Below are positions 19,208-30,104 of a DNA stretch of 64,000 nucleotides, piece by piece (the stretch's first letter is position 1; every line of letters begins with the position of its first letter). Made by a program: the position numbers and the translations under genes. The stretch comes from Micrococcaceae bacterium RIT 802. Lineage in GTDB: Bacteria > Actinomycetota > Actinomycetes > Actinomycetales > Micrococcaceae. The stretch covers positions 186,001 to 250,000 of the forward strand of contig JAFEMX010000002.1 of NCBI GenBank assembly GCA_016892645.1, in the 5' to 3' direction. The notes under the pieces were generated by a model. That model made no database searches. It had not been told where the DNA came from and saw nothing but the letters and a program-made list of their open reading frames with translations.

Positions 19208-20851
19208 CTAGCGGCGCAGGTGCCGGCGGGCCCGGATGAGCAGGACGGCGGGGATCGCGATGATCAGGATCGGCAGCAGGAGCAGCAGCCCCTTGGGGGA
19301 GCCGAGGAACGAATCGGCCGACACCGCGGCGGTCGAGCCGCGCAGCTTTTCCGTGCCACCTGCCAGCTCCATGGAACCGGAGGACAGCTTGGCCGTGCCG
19401 TCGGCGAGCTTCCCGTTGCCGTCGGCGAGCTCGCCCGCCCCGTCGTTGACCTTGCCGGTGCCGGCCCGCAGCGATTTCGAACCGGTATCGAGCTTGCCCA
19501 GGCCGGTGTCGAGCTGATGCGTGCCGGCGGCCAGGCGTCCTGCCCCGTCGTCGAGCTTCGTGGCACCGGCGGCGAGCTTCCCGTTGCCATCGGCCAGCTC
19601 GCCGGCCCCGTCACGGACCTTGACCGAGCCGGCTGCGGCCTCTTCGGCCCCGGCCACCAGGTCGGGGGTCTTCCGGGCCAGTTCGCCGGTGCCCTTTTGC
19701 AGTTTCACGGAACCGGCGGCGATGGCGTGGTTGCCATCCGCCAGGGCCGAGGCGCCCGTGGAGACCTTGGTGGCCCCGACGCTGAGCTTGTCGGCGCCGG
19801 TGGACAGCTTGCCGGCACCGACGGCGAGGGCCTCGTTGCCGGTGGCGAGTTCGCCCGCCCCGGCTTCCAGGCGGTTGGCGCCGGTGTCAAGCTGCGCCAG
19901 GCCGGTGTAGAGCTGGGCCGTGCCCGCCTTGAGCTGATCGGTGCCCTCGGCCAGTTCACCGTTTCCCGCGGCGATCTTCTGCGCGCCGGCGTTCAGCTTC
20001 TTGAGCTGGGCCTTCAGGAGGCCGAGCGGAACGACGCCCTTGGGGCCTTCGGCCGCATCCAGCAGCTCCTGGGTGCCGGCGGCCAATTCGGCGGAGCCGT
20101 CGGCCAGCTGGTGGGCGCCCGGGGCAGCCTTGGCGGTGCCTTCCTTCAGCTTGTAGCTGCCGGCCAGTGCCTCGCCGGTGCCGGCGGCGAGTTCCTGCGT
20201 TCCGGCGTGCAGCTGGTCGGCGCCGGCGGAGGCCTGCTGTGCGCCGGTCTCCAGCTCCCGGGCGCCGTTGCCCAGGGCCTTCCCACCGGTGCCGAGCTGG
20301 TTGGCCCCGGCGCTGAGCTTCTCGGCTCCGGTGGCGGCCTCATCGGCCCCGGCCACGAGCTTCACGGCTCCGGCGTCGAGCTTCTTGGCGGCGCGGTCGG
20401 CGCGGCCGGCACCGGCGGCCACCTTCTGGGAACCCACGGCCAGTCGGCTGCTGCCCTCGGCGAGCTCGGTGGCTCCCTGGGCGGCGGCCCCCGCACCGGT
20501 GGACAGCTCGCCGGTGCCCGAGTGGAGCTCCTGGGCGCCGTCGTCGAGATCCCCGGCGCCGTTGTTGGCGGTGCTGATGCCCTGGGACAGCTTTCCGGCG
20601 CCCTCGTCGAGTTCTCCGGTGCCTTCATGCAGGGTGGTGGCGCCGGCAGCGGCGCGCGTGGCGCCGTCGTTCAGTTGGGTGATCCCGGACCGTGCCTGGC
20701 CCATGCCGTTGTCCAACTTCGAGGCGCCGTTGGCGACCTGGCCGGAGTAGATGACGTAGAAGGCCAGCAGGCCGATCAGGAACAGGGCCAGCAGGGCGGT
20801 GATGATGGCGTGCATCAGCGAGTGCTGCTTCGCCGCGCGATGTGCATTCAT
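19208..20851 (-). CDS. Membrane-anchored xxxLxxG heptad-repeat protein
   Basis: The 547-residue protein has one N-terminal membrane segment (about residues 13-34) and one at the C-terminus (about 520-540) followed by a basic tail. Nearly everything between is a seven-residue repeat of the form A-G-x-x-x-L-x, for example GATELAEGSSRLAVGSQKVA, repeated over sixty times. This matches the xxxLxxG heptad family seen in YhgE/Pip-type and related actinobacterial membrane proteins. The layout suggests a long extracytoplasmic rod tethered at both ends. GAGGAG precedes the ATG at 20851. The function is unknown; no enzymatic motif is visible. It stands alone, divergent from the UvrA-like gene. Confidence 0.8.
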   Translation of the reverse strand: MNAHRAAKQHSLMHAIITALLALFLIGLLAFYVIYSGQVANGASKLDNGMGQARSGITQLNDGATRAAAGATTLHEGTGELDEGAGKLSQGISTANNGAGDLDDGAQELHSGTGELSTGAGAAAQGATELAEGSSRLAVGSQKVAAGAGRADRAAKKLDAGAVKLVAGADEAATGAEKLSAGANQLGTGGKALGNGARELETGAQQASAGADQLHAGTQELAAGTGEALAGSYKLKEGTAKAAPGAHQLADGSAELAAGTQELLDAAEGPKGVVPLGLLKAQLKKLNAGAQKIAAGNGELAEGTDQLKAGTAQLYTGLAQLDTGANRLEAGAGELATGNEALAVGAGKLSTGADKLSVGATKVSTGASALADGNHAIAAGSVKLQKGTGELARKTPDLVAGAEEAAAGSVKVRDGAGELADGNGKLAAGATKLDDGAGRLAAGTHQLDTGLGKLDTGSKSLRAGTGKVNDGAGELADGNGKLADGTAKLSSGSMELAGGTEKLRGSTAAVSADSFLGSPKGLLLLLPILIIAIPAVLLIRARRHLRR

Positions 20852-21161
20852 GCGTCTCCTCGGGGAGGTCGTATCGGGCCGGACGGCGCAACGCTGCGCG
20901 AAATGGTGCGGCAGCGCACGAGCCGGCCCCCCAGCCCGGGATCATGGTCTGCGGCGCCTTGCCGGTGGGAAAGGAGCCGCGGTAGCCCGGCCATGGCGGC
21001 CCGGGCGTATGTCATTGGTTGTGACCTGCCTTACATTGAACCTACTGTCCGGTAGCTTTTCAAGGGGTGTCGAGAAAAAAGTTACTTGTGGGTAGCCGTG
21101 GGATTTCCGTCGACCGCCGGCCCGATGCCGTCGCGCCGCGGTGCCGCCTACACTGGTGGAC
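20852..21161. promoter_or_regulatory. 310-bp divergent intergenic region
   Basis: This gap separates the heptad-repeat gene (minus) and the UvrA-like gene (plus). It holds an AT-richer stretch at 21005-21090 and a short inverted repeat CTAC-TGTCCG-GTAG near 21042-21056, a possible operator. I find no gene or clear -35/-10 pair in it. Confidence 0.35.
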
Positions 21162-23540
<2,379 letters not shown>

Positions 23541-23546
23541 CCGCCC

Positions 23547-24221
23547 CTAGGGCAGCGGCCACTCCGCGATGTCGGTGTCGGCGTCCGCCAACGTGAGGGC
23601 GCCGGTTCGTTCGGGGATGTCGAGCACCAACGTGCCGCGCACCGTCGAACCGGGCTTCAGCTCGGCCGGCAGCGCATTGCCTGCCTGCTGGCAGGAGTCG
23701 GCAGCGGTGGTGCCCAGTTCGCCGTCGTACCGGGGGCCATCGACGGGATAATAGGACCAGGCATCCGGCGAGAGCACGAGGGGTCGTGGTTGCGCGTCCG
23801 CATCGGACGCCTGCTCGAAGGTGGCCTCTACCTCGACCAGCGCGAAGGCGCCGCTGGACGGCTTGCCGCCGTCGACCGGGCAGGTGTCCTGAACCGACAA
23901 CGAGGTGACCGTCAAGGAGATCACGGGTTCCCCATCGGCGCCCTCGAGTTCCACCGTCTCCCCGGGGGCATAGAGGGGCAGCCCGCGCTCGCTGGTGGCG
24001 CGGCCGGGCGTTTCGTGGGCCGGGATGCTGGCTCCGGGGTCCTCCGATGCAGTCGAGGGTGCGGTAGGGGTGGCCACGGGCGTGCGGGTGTGGGTCGGGG
24101 TGTCGCCGGTCGGGTCGGCGGTCGACGTCCCCGTGGCGCAGGACGATAGCAGGAGCATGGACCCCGCGAGCCCGGCCATCCACTGAAAACGTACGGCGGC
24201 TCGTCCTCGGGGTTCCAACAT
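23547..24221 (-). CDS. Predicted lipoprotein with Ig-like domain
   Basis: A 224-residue exported protein. The signal peptide (FQWMAGLAGSMLLLSSC) ends in a lipobox cysteine near residue 26. A Thr/Pro-rich linker runs to about residue 60. The remaining 150 residues look like a beta-sandwich with two cysteines (QDTCPVDG and DSCQQAG), reminiscent of DUF4352-type Ig-like domains. The ATG at 24221 is preceded by a G-run; an ATG nine bases upstream is possible. It is divergent from the flavoprotein at 24290 and convergent with the UvrA-like gene. The function is unknown. Confidence 0.65.
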   Translation of the reverse strand: MLEPRGRAAVRFQWMAGLAGSMLLLSSCATGTSTADPTGDTPTHTRTPVATPTAPSTASEDPGASIPAHETPGRATSERGLPLYAPGETVELEGADGEPVISLTVTSLSVQDTCPVDGGKPSSGAFALVEVEATFEQASDADAQPRPLVLSPDAWSYYPVDGPRYDGELGTTAADSCQQAGNALPAELKPGSTVRGTLVLDIPERTGALTLADADTDIAEWPLP

Positions 24222-24289
24222 GCCCCCCATTCTCGCGTACATGCGCCAGCGGTGTCGAAATGCCCGGAACGGGGGGTAGGGTCGGCCCC

Positions 24290-26104
24290 ATGGTGCGTTT
24301 TTTCTTGTTGACCTTGTTCGTGGTCCTGGCCGCAGCTGCGGTGGTGGCGGCCTCGTTCGGGCCGATCGGATGGATCGTCCTGGGGGTCGTGATCCTGCTG
24401 GTGCTCGTCGTGGGGGTGCACGATCTGCTGCAAACCGAGCACGCCATCCTGCGGAACTTCCCGGTGCTGGGGCGCATGCGCTATCTGCTGGAGGCGATCC
24501 GCCCGGAGATCCAGCAGTACTTCATCGAGCGGAACACCGACGGTCGGCCGTTCGACCGCGACACCCGTTCGCTGATCTATTCCCGGTCCAAGGGCGCCGA
24601 CAGCCACAAGGCCTTCGGCACCGAACGCGACATCAACCAGCAGGGGTACGAATTCCTCCTGCACTCGAGCGCCCCCCTGGCCCCGCCCTCGGAGCACCAT
24701 CGGGTGCGCATTGGCGGACCCGACTGCCGGCAGCCCTACGACATGGCGTTGATGAATGTCTCCTCCATGAGCTTCGGGTCGCTGTCCAAGAATGCGGTGC
24801 TGGCGATGAACAAGGGTGCCGCGCTGGGTGGCTTCGTCCACGAGACCGGCGAAGGCGGGTTGACCAAGTACCACCTGCAATACGGTGCGGACCTCTTGTG
24901 GGAGATCGGTTCCGGCTATTTCGGTTGCCGCGACGCCGAGGGCAGGTTCGACGCGGAAACCTTCCGCGCCAAGGCGGCCGACGAGCACGTCAAGGGCATC
25001 ACCATCAAGATCAGCCAGGGTGCCAAGCCCGGACTCGGCGGCGTGCTGCCGGCAGCCAAGATCACCCCGGAAATCGCCGAGGCGCGGGGCGTGCCGATGG
25101 GGCAGGACTGCATCTCGCCCGCGTCGCACCCGTCCTTCCATACCCCGCGCGAACTGATGGAGTTCGTCGGCCGGCTGCGCGAACTCACCGACGGCAAGCC
25201 GATCGGCTACAAGTTCTGCGTCGGTTCACGCACCGACGTGTTGGCGATGTGCAAGGCGATGCTGGAAACGGGAATCACCCCGGACTACATCATCATCGAT
25301 GGCTCCGAGGGCGGCACGGGTGCCGCACCGCTGGAGTACGAGGACCATGTGGGCACGCCGCTGACCGAAGGGCTCATGCTGGTGCACAACGCCCTGGTGG
25401 GGACCGGCCTGCGGGAGAAGATCCGGCTCGGGGCGGCGGGCAAGGTCGCCAGCGGAAGTGACATCGTCAAGCGGCTGATCCAGGGGGCCGACTTCACCAT
25501 GAGCGCCCGGTCGATGATGATGGCCACCGGGTGCATCCAGGCGCAGAAGTGCCAGACCAATGAGTGCCCGGTCGGCGTGGCGACGCAGAACCCCCGGCTG
25601 ATGCGCGCCCTGAACGTGGAGGACAAGGGCAACCGCGTCTACAACTACCAGAAGCTCACCGTCACCGAGGCCGAACAGATCATGGCCTCCATGGGCGTTT
25701 CGACCCCGGAGAACCTGAACCAGCGGATGCTGCGCCGCCGCGTGGACCACCTCAGGACCAGCAGCTATGCCGCCCTCTACAACTGGTTGCGCCCCGGCGA
25801 GCTGTTGGAGGATCCGCCGCGCGGCTGGCGGCTGGACTGGGACGAGGCCGACTCCGAGCATTTCGGGGAGCACGCCCCCATCCCGTGGCTGGAACCGACC
25901 GGCGGCGGCCAGGGTTCCGAAGAGGCCAGCGGCGGCGGCGGCCGCTGGCAGGATCACCTGGACCAGGGCCGGTGGGACGAGACCAGTGCCATGCCCAAGG
26001 TCCAGGCCCGGCCGACCCGCGACGCCGTGGACGACACGGACACCGGCAAGACACCGCGTATCGAGTCCTCGGGGGTCCGCCCGGAATCACGGCCGGGAGG
26101 ATAG
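24290..26104 (+). CDS. FMN-binding glutamate synthase-family protein
   Basis: A 604-residue protein. Two N-terminal membrane segments (about residues 1-45) are followed by the FMN-binding (beta/alpha)8 domain of the glutamate synthase large subunit. Visible motifs are MNVSSMSFGSLSKNAVLAM near 160, ISQGAKPGLGG near 245, IDGSEGGTGAAPLEY near 340, and the iron-sulfur cysteines in CIQAQKCQTNECPVGVATQ near 415. There is no glutaminase domain. Such stand-alone GltB2-like proteins are widespread, and their physiological reaction is not established. The C-terminal 70 residues are Gly/Asp-rich and probably disordered. It has no operon partner. Confidence 0.8.
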   Translation: MVRFFLLTLFVVLAAAAVVAASFGPIGWIVLGVVILLVLVVGVHDLLQTEHAILRNFPVLGRMRYLLEAIRPEIQQYFIERNTDGRPFDRDTRSLIYSRSKGADSHKAFGTERDINQQGYEFLLHSSAPLAPPSEHHRVRIGGPDCRQPYDMALMNVSSMSFGSLSKNAVLAMNKGAALGGFVHETGEGGLTKYHLQYGADLLWEIGSGYFGCRDAEGRFDAETFRAKAADEHVKGITIKISQGAKPGLGGVLPAAKITPEIAEARGVPMGQDCISPASHPSFHTPRELMEFVGRLRELTDGKPIGYKFCVGSRTDVLAMCKAMLETGITPDYIIIDGSEGGTGAAPLEYEDHVGTPLTEGLMLVHNALVGTGLREKIRLGAAGKVASGSDIVKRLIQGADFTMSARSMMMATGCIQAQKCQTNECPVGVATQNPRLMRALNVEDKGNRVYNYQKLTVTEAEQIMASMGVSTPENLNQRMLRRRVDHLRTSSYAALYNWLRPGELLEDPPRGWRLDWDEADSEHFGEHAPIPWLEPTGGGQGSEEASGGGGRWQDHLDQGRWDETSAMPKVQARPTRDAVDDTDTGKTPRIESSGVRPESRPGG

Positions 26105-26176
26105 CCGGGAGGATAGCCGGGCCCGGCGGGCGTGACATTCCCCTGCGTCCGCTACCCCCGAACCGCAGGAGCGGAC

Positions 26177-26793
26177 ATGAGAATCGACCTGAAGAAGGAC
26201 CTGCGCGAGCTCTACCAGCCGGGCCCGGAGGGGTTCGCGGACGTCGTCGTCCCGCCACGGGACTACCTGGCGATCGACGGGCACGGCGACCCGAACACCA
26301 CCGGTGCCTATCTGCTGGCCGTCCAGGCGTTGTACGCCGGCGCCTACGCCGTCAGGGCGGCCTTCAGACCCGGACGGGCGACGACTTCGTGGTCGGCCCG
26401 CTCGAGGGGCTCTGGTCCAGCCGGGATCCCTCGGCGTTCTCCGCCGGGAGGAAGGCCGAGTGGGACTGGACCATGCTGATCCCCTGGCCCGCAGCGGTCA
26501 GCGATCAGGACATCCAACGGGGCCTGTCCGCGGCGACGACACGGAAACCTGATCTGCCCATCCCGGGATTGCGGACCCTGGCCCTGGACGAGGGCCGGGT
26601 GCTGCAGATCCTGCACATCGGCCCCTACGACGCCGAGGGGCCCACCCTGGCGCGGCTGCACCACGAGGTCATGCCCGCCGCCGGGCTCACGTGGAACGGC
26701 AGGCACCACGAGATCTACCTCGGGGACCCCCGAAGGACCGCGCCGGAGAAGTTGCGGACCATCCTGCGCCAACCGGTCAGGCCCGGCAGCTGA
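26177..26793 (+). pseudogene. GyrI-like small-molecule-binding protein, frameshifted
   Basis: The first 63 codons (MRIDLKKDLRELYQPG to AYAVRAAF) and the distal part (TGDDFVVGPLEGLWSS onward to the stop at 26791-26793) are both typical of the GyrI-like/YdhK family, but they are in different frames. The break is near 26365, where the sequence reads TTCAGACC. One extra A (TTCAAGACC) would restore Phe-Lys-Thr and give a 205-residue protein of normal family length. It is therefore either a recent single-base deletion or a sequencing error. The ribosome site GCAGGAGC before ATG 26177 is intact. Confidence 0.8.
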
Positions 26794-26795
26794 TC

Positions 26796-26820
26796 GGCAC
26801 CGGCCGGGCCCGCCGGCGCC
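26796..26820. terminator. Possible hairpin between convergent genes
   Basis: GGCACCGGC (26796-26804) can pair with GCCGGCGCC (26812-26820) with one G-U pair. It lies between the ends of the GyrI-like gene and pcaC, touching the pcaC stop. There is no T-run. Confidence 0.35.
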
Positions 26821-27212
26821 TACTCGTACTCGGCCAGGACCTTCTGCCCGATCTTGAACGCCACGTTCGCCGCCGGCACCGAGCAGTAGATGGCGCACTG
26901 GAGGAAGACCTCCTTGATCTCCTCGGCGGTCATCCCGTTGCGCAACGCAGCATGCACGTGCATCTCGAGCTCCTCCCAGTAGCCGCCGGCGATCATCGCG
27001 GTCAGCGTGATCGCCGAACGCGTGGTGCGCGGCAGCCCCTCGCGCGTCCAGATCGTCCCCCACGCGTAGCGGGTGATCATCTCCTGGAATTCCGCGGTGA
27101 ACCCGGTGGCGTTCGCGGTCGAACGGTCCACGTGCTCGGTCCCGAGCACCTCGCGGCGGACCACCATCCCGTCGTCGTAGGTGTCCCCGGGCAGTCGGGG
27201 TGAATCAGCCAC
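26820..27212 (-). CDS. pcaC: 4-carboxymuconolactone decarboxylase
   Basis: The enzyme decarboxylates gamma-carboxymuconolactone to beta-ketoadipate enol-lactone. The product is 130 residues, the usual PcaC length. Family motifs: RREVLGTEHVDRS, FQEMITRYAWGTIWTREGL, LPRTTRSAITLTAMIAGG, and AEEIKEVFLQCAIYCSVPAA with the conserved C-terminal helices. A GTG start at 27212 has a GAGGGGG ribosome site and overlaps the pcaD stop by 8 bp. It is the last gene of pobA-pcaHGBDC. In several actinobacteria pcaD and pcaC are fused as pcaL; here they are separate. Confidence 0.92.
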   Translation of the reverse strand: MADSPRLPGDTYDDGMVVRREVLGTEHVDRSTANATGFTAEFQEMITRYAWGTIWTREGLPRTTRSAITLTAMIAGGYWEELEMHVHAALRNGMTAEEIKEVFLQCAIYCSVPAANVAFKIGQKVLAEYE

Positions 27213-28038
27213 GGTGGGCCCCCTCGGCGGCGAAGAAGTCGAGGAGCAACGCTGCGGTCGCCGCGGGGTCCTCGGCGGGAGCCAGGTGCGCCGCCGACTG
27301 CACGACGGCGGCGCGTCCGTTGGCCACGTGGCTCGCCAGGAACTCGGCATCGGCAGGCGGGCAGACGGCGTCGTGCGCGCCGGCGATCGCCAGCAACGGA
27401 TCGGTGACCGCGTCCAGCTCCCCGGTCAGGTCGAAGCCGGCCAGGGCACCGCACGCGTGGGCGTAGGAGAAGCGGTCGGCGTCCTGCAGGGTGTGCAGCA
27501 GATCGGTGGAGACCACCGGGTTGGCCTCGATGAACCCGGGCCCGAACCAGCGCTCGGCCGAGCCGGCGACCATGGTGGGGGTGCCGGCCTTCGCCACGAG
27601 TTCGGCGCGGTCGGTCCATCCCTGGGGGGTGCCGATCTTCGCTGCCGAGCAGATGATGGCCAGGCCGGAGAACAACCCGGGGTGGTCGTGGCCGAGCTGG
27701 ATGCCGGTGGCCCCGCCAATGGAGACGCCGGCGTAGTAGACCGGCTGGTCCCGGGAGACGGTGCCGTCGGCGCGCAGCCGCTCCAGCAGGGAGACCACGG
27801 CGGCGGCGAGCTCGGCCATGGTGAAGTCCTCGGTGGACGCGTCCGCCCCGCCGTGGCCGGGCAGGTCCCAGGCGATGAGCTCGAAGTGCGCGGCCAGCCG
27901 GGACGCGATGGGGCCCCACAGGGCCTTGGCCCCGGTGCCCAGCGAGGGGCCCAGCAGCAGGGCCGGCTTGGTGGCGGATCCGGCGGCGTCGCCGGCGATC
28001 TGGTTCAGCGCGAGTCCGCGCAACATCGGTTCGGTCAT
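27205..28038 (-). CDS. pcaD: 3-oxoadipate enol-lactonase
   Basis: A 277-residue alpha/beta-hydrolase that opens the enol-lactone to beta-ketoadipate. The nucleophile elbow is YYAGVSIGGATG (near residue 105). An oxyanion-hole region is LLGPSLGTG near 30. The catalytic Asp region is VTDPLLAIAGAHDAVCP, and the His is in SAAHLAPAEDP near the C-terminus. The ATG at 28038 is chosen because it begins the family N-terminus. It lies between pcaB and pcaC in the operon. Confidence 0.92.
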   Translation of the reverse strand: MTEPMLRGLALNQIAGDAAGSATKPALLLGPSLGTGAKALWGPIASRLAAHFELIAWDLPGHGGADASTEDFTMAELAAAVVSLLERLRADGTVSRDQPVYYAGVSIGGATGIQLGHDHPGLFSGLAIICSAAKIGTPQGWTDRAELVAKAGTPTMVAGSAERWFGPGFIEANPVVSTDLLHTLQDADRFSYAHACGALAGFDLTGELDAVTDPLLAIAGAHDAVCPPADAEFLASHVANGRAAVVQSAAHLAPAEDPAATAALLLDFFAAEGAHRG

Positions 28039-28105
28039 GGGTCCTTCTGCCTGGGGGTCGATGGTGGTCTGTGGTGGTCTCGGAGCCGGACGCGGTGACG
28101 TGCGG

Positions 28106-29503
28106 TCAGCCGGTGGCGGTCGACCAGGCTGCGTGGTCGGCCAGGATCCGGTCGGTGAACGTCCCCGCCTGGCCGAGGTAGCCTGCAGGGTCGAAGAGGG
28201 CGTCGAATTCCGCATCGGACACGGCCGCCGCGGGGACGGCGCCGCGCAGCAGCGGGCGCAGGTCCAGGCCCTCGGTGAGCGAGCGGGTGATGAGCTCCTG
28301 CACCGCCGGCTTGCCACCGTCGGCCACGGGCGCCAGCCGGGCGGTGATTCGTTCGCTGAGCAGCAGGTCCCCGGTCAGCGCCGCATTGGCGCCCATGGCC
28401 GACGGGTGCACTTCCAGTCCGGTGGCGAGTTCGGCCAGCTTGGAGGTGGTGCCGCCGGCCAGGCGCAGCAGCGAGCGCAGGGCGGCCCATTCGCTGTGCC
28501 AGGCCCCGTCGGGGCGCTCGTCGACGGCGGTGCCGGCGGCCAGGAACAGCTGGGCCGCCTGCTGGGGGGCCGAGAGTGCGGCCTGGCGGATGAGCACGGA
28601 GAGCACGGGGTTCTGTTTCTGCGGCATGGCCGAGGAGCCGCCGCGTCCCGGGGCGCGGGGCTCGGAGACCTCGGCGATCTCCGGGCGGGACAACGTCAGC
28701 ACGTCGGCGGCCATCGTGCCGGCCGCGGCCACGGTGTCCGCGAGGGCGGCGCCCAGGCCGGTGACGGGCATCCGGTTCGTATGCCACGGGGTGCCCGGAT
28801 CCACCAGCCCCAGCCGTGCGGCCAGCGCGGTGACGAGCTCGGGGACGGATGCACCGCCGTCGTTCCCGGCCTCGAGTGCGTCCGTGAGGGAGGCGAGCGT
28901 GCCCACCGCGCCACCCCATTGCAGCGGCAGGCCGGCCAGGACGGCGTCGAGCCGCCGGCCCGCGGCGACCAGGCCGGCGAGCCAGTTGGCCGCGCGCAGC
29001 CCGAACGTGGTCGGCAGTGCGTGCTGGGTCAGGGATCGGGCGACGCAGATGGTGCCGCGGTGGGTGTCGGCCAGACGGGCCAGGCCGGTGGCCGCGGTGG
29101 CCAGGTCGGCGCGGATCGTGGCGCCGACGCGTGAGGCGACGAGCATCAGGGCGGTGTCGACGATGTCCTGGCTGGTGGCCCCGCGGTGCACGGTGGCGGC
29201 GGCCTCGGCGGCGTCGTTGGCCTGCAGCTCCGCACGCAGGTCCGCGAGCAGCGGGATCAGCGGGTTCCCGCCCCCGGCCGAGCGCCGGGCCACGTCGGCG
29301 AGGTCGTAGAGCGAGGCGTCCGCCGCGGCATCGACGGCGTCGGCCGCCGCCGGGGCGCAGTGCCCGGCGTCGGCGAGGACGCCCACCCAGGCGGCCTCGA
29401 CGTCGAGCAGGGCCTGGGCGACCGCGGTGTCGGAGGTCGCCGCGGCCGCGGCGGTGCCGGCCCATGAGGGGTCGAGCAGGCCGAAATCGGCGTCGGTCAT
29501 CAT
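28106..29503 (-). CDS. pcaB: 3-carboxy-cis,cis-muconate cycloisomerase
   Basis: The enzyme lactonises beta-carboxy-cis,cis-muconate. The 465-residue protein belongs to the fumarase/aspartase superfamily. The signature loop reads GRGGSSAMPQKQNPVLSVLIR (near residue 265), and an earlier conserved stretch is HRGATSQDIVDTALML near 105. The start is uncertain: ATG at 29503 is taken, with ATG 29500 and TTG 29512 also in frame and only a weak ribosome site. It follows pcaG by 25 bp. Confidence 0.9.
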   Translation of the reverse strand: MMTDADFGLLDPSWAGTAAAAATSDTAVAQALLDVEAAWVGVLADAGHCAPAAADAVDAAADASLYDLADVARRSAGGGNPLIPLLADLRAELQANDAAEAAATVHRGATSQDIVDTALMLVASRVGATIRADLATAATGLARLADTHRGTICVARSLTQHALPTTFGLRAANWLAGLVAAGRRLDAVLAGLPLQWGGAVGTLASLTDALEAGNDGGASVPELVTALAARLGLVDPGTPWHTNRMPVTGLGAALADTVAAAGTMAADVLTLSRPEIAEVSEPRAPGRGGSSAMPQKQNPVLSVLIRQAALSAPQQAAQLFLAAGTAVDERPDGAWHSEWAALRSLLRLAGGTTSKLAELATGLEVHPSAMGANAALTGDLLLSERITARLAPVADGGKPAVQELITRSLTEGLDLRPLLRGAVPAAAVSDAEFDALFDPAGYLGQAGTFTDRILADHAAWSTATG

Positions 29504-29528
29504 GGTCTTCAAGCTAGCAGGGAACGGG

Positions 29529-30104
29529 TCAGGACCGCGGATACGACAGGAACGCGGTCTCGGACTCGCCCTGCAGGTGGACGTCGAAGCGCAGCGCCCC
29601 GTCCGCCTCGCGGGTGGCGATCAGCGTGCCGCGGTCCGCCGCGTCGAGCGAGGCCAGCAGCGGATCCGCGGCCAGGGCGGCGGTGTCCTCGGGCAGGTAG
29701 ATGCGCGTGAACAGCCGGTTGAGCAGGCCGCGGGCGAACACCGTGAGCATGATGAACGGCGCCTTGCCCGCGTCGGTTGCCCCGGGGTTGAGGGTGGTGA
29801 AGGTGTAGTTGCCCTCGTTGTCCACCGCCGTGCGCCCGAACCCGGTGAAGGTGTAGCCGTCGCGCACCAGCGACCCGGCCTGCGCCACGACGTTGCCGTC
29901 CTCGTCGGCCTGCCAGATCTCCAGCAGGGCATCCGGGATCACGGTGCCATCGCCGTCGTACACCGTGCCATGCAGGCGCACGGCGCCGGTGCGGGAGGGG
30001 TTGACGAGTTCGTTGTCGCGCTCGTAGGGCAGCGCGTAGCCGTAGAACGGGCCGATCGTCTGGCCCGGGGTGGCGGTGAGCTTGACCTGCGGTGCCGGTG
30101 CCAT
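29529..30104 (-). CDS. pcaG: Protocatechuate 3,4-dioxygenase alpha subunit
   Basis: The 191-residue alpha chain of the ring-cleaving dioxygenase lacks the iron ligands that the beta chain supplies. Motifs: KLTATPGQTIGPFYGYALPY at the N-terminus, VRLHGTVYDGDGTVIPDALLEIWQ, and FIMLTVFARGLLNRLFTRIY near the C-terminus. It abuts pcaH without a gap and has a GAGGGGG ribosome site inside the end of pcaH, so the two subunits are probably translated at similar rates. Confidence 0.94.
   Translation of the reverse strand: MAPAPQVKLTATPGQTIGPFYGYALPYERDNELVNPSRTGAVRLHGTVYDGDGTVIPDALLEIWQADEDGNVVAQAGSLVRDGYTFTGFGRTAVDNEGNYTFTTLNPGATDAGKAPFIMLTVFARGLLNRLFTRIYLPEDTAALAADPLLASLDAADRGTLIATREADGALRFDVHLQGESETAFLSYPRS

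Noticed and set aside
19220-21055. 611-codon open frame on the plus strand opposite the heptad-repeat gene
   Set aside because: The 21-bp coding repeat keeps the opposite frame open. The minus-strand reading has membrane segments, a ribosome site and a known repeat family; the plus-strand reading has none.
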